A DNA stretch of 64,000 nucleotides from Vibrio sp. D404a (lineage in GTDB: Bacteria; Pseudomonadota; Gammaproteobacteria; Enterobacterales; Vibrionaceae): positions 1 through 64,000 of the forward strand of contig NZ_JAHGAJ010000009.1 of the NCBI RefSeq assembly GCF_030248535.1. The letters run 5' to 3'. How positions within the stretch are numbered: position 1 is the first letter of the stretch; the number at the start of each line of letters is the position of its first letter. The notes below the pieces were generated by a model. The model had not been told where the DNA came from. It saw only the letters and a program-made list of their open reading frames with translations, and did no database searches. The position numbers and the translations under genes were made by a program. This document shows positions 63,503-64,000 of the stretch, one piece after another.

Positions 63503-64000
63503 TTACTTGTCAGCAAGTAGTTTTGCAGCAGAGCGCATCAGTGCAGGCGCTTTGTTCTCACCAAAACCAGAGTGATATGGGTTGTTTGAGAACATCACGC
63601 CAACAAAGTCACGATCTGGGTCGATGTAGATGAATTGACCGAGGTTGCCACTTTTCGCCATTGCACCATCATTGAAGATGAAGTCGAATTGATACGCGTT
63701 ATAGTCGGCTTTTTCATGGAAAGCATGTAGAGAGCTAGTCTCTTTGCTGGTGCCAACAAAGGCTTTTGGATCACCGCCGTTGCGAATACGATCAATCACA
63801 GCTTGCGAAATCACAGGCTCTTCCGCCACGGCTTTCCAGCTAGGTGTGAACAAGGTGCCCCAACGCGCCATGTCTTCTACCGTTGTCGAAACCAGACCTA
63901 CTGCGATAGCCATTCCGTCAGGCGTTAGGTTGAATTGCATTGGTTGACGTGCATTCACCTTCGACCAAACGCGATCTTCAAACACTTCTGTCCAAGTTCT
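63503..64000 (-). CDS. Beta-lactamase-family serine hydrolase, C-terminal part only
   Basis: The reading frame runs off the right edge of the window, so the N-terminal half with the catalytic SxxK is not seen. The visible 165 residues contain the segments STTVEDMARWGTLF, SGNLGQFIYIDPDRDFVGVMFSN and the ending typical of class C beta-lactamase-like esterases and D-alanyl-D-alanine carboxypeptidase relatives. A GTG at 63985 is not the start. Substrate and location cannot be decided from this fragment. Confidence 0.75.
   Translation of the reverse strand, partial: RTWTEVFEDRVWSKVNARQPMQFNLTPDGMAIAVGLVSTTVEDMARWGTLFTPSWKAVAEEPVISQAVIDRIRNGGDPKAFVGTSKETSSLHAFHEKADYNAYQFDFIFNDGAMAKSGNLGQFIYIDPDRDFVGVMFSNNPYHSGFGENKAPALMRSAAKLLADK

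Overview
The window reads as chromosomal DNA of a marine gammaproteobacterium, almost certainly a Vibrio. The evidence is gene content: a divergent PEP synthase and its regulatory kinase, SgrR, RimK with a retropepsin-like partner, GrxB, RhlE, a CNT nucleoside transporter, several c-di-GMP enzymes, moderate GC and compact operons. No phage, IS element, CRISPR array, rRNA or tRNA was seen. The mix of metabolic, sensory and small exported proteins would suit the second chromosome, but that is inference.

Layout. 1-5 kb: rhlE, a Cache-like diguanylate cyclase and a DUF3541-like exported protein. 5-9.8 kb: a methyltransferase, a small membrane protein, a nucleoside transporter behind a structured leader with its own small ORF, a BamE-like anchored protein coupled to a 37-residue membrane peptide, and a tandem HD/HD-GYP phosphodiesterase. 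10-24 kb: a RimL-like acetyltransferase, an OmpR-type two-component system, three more c-di-GMP proteins (one with a membrane-bound ToxR-like winged helix), a lone pseudopilin, and a GntR/ABC operon with a probable autoregulatory operator. 24-36.7 kb: small enzymes and exported proteins, a lyase-like lipoprotein, a long RluA-type pseudouridine synthase, an alpha/beta hydrolase, a membrane AraC regulator, an NhaC antiporter, a hydratase and an MBL hydrolase. 36.9-41.6 kb: sgrR, then, divergent from it, a candidate SgrS-like dual-function RNA, then rimK and its protease partner. 41.7-49.8 kb: a 2071-residue hybrid kinase facing a soluble REC-REC-kinase. 50-56.4 kb: small metabolic and cell-wall enzymes, a 52-residue unannotated protein, GrxB, a flavin reductase and an arylamine N-acetyltransferase. 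56.6-58.8 kb: an operon of five small exported proteins of unknown function. 59-64 kb: ppsR/ppsA, a beta-barrel protein and a truncated serine hydrolase.

How the parts work together. Signal transduction dominates: five c-di-GMP proteins between 2.2 and 21.7 kb can make, break or sense the messenger, and two large kinases plus one classical two-component pair sense the envelope. Carbon flow is represented by the SgrR/SgrS-like sugar-phosphate stress locus and by PEP synthase with its ADP/Pi-dependent kinase/phosphorylase. The strongest candidate for something not previously described is the sgrR-linked RNA at about 38827-39038. It has the position, leader, start of the small protein and loop motif expected of SgrS, yet differs greatly in sequence. 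The next candidates are the five-gene exported-protein operon at 56.6-58.8 kb and the winged-helix/CSS/EAL fusion at 17.4 kb.
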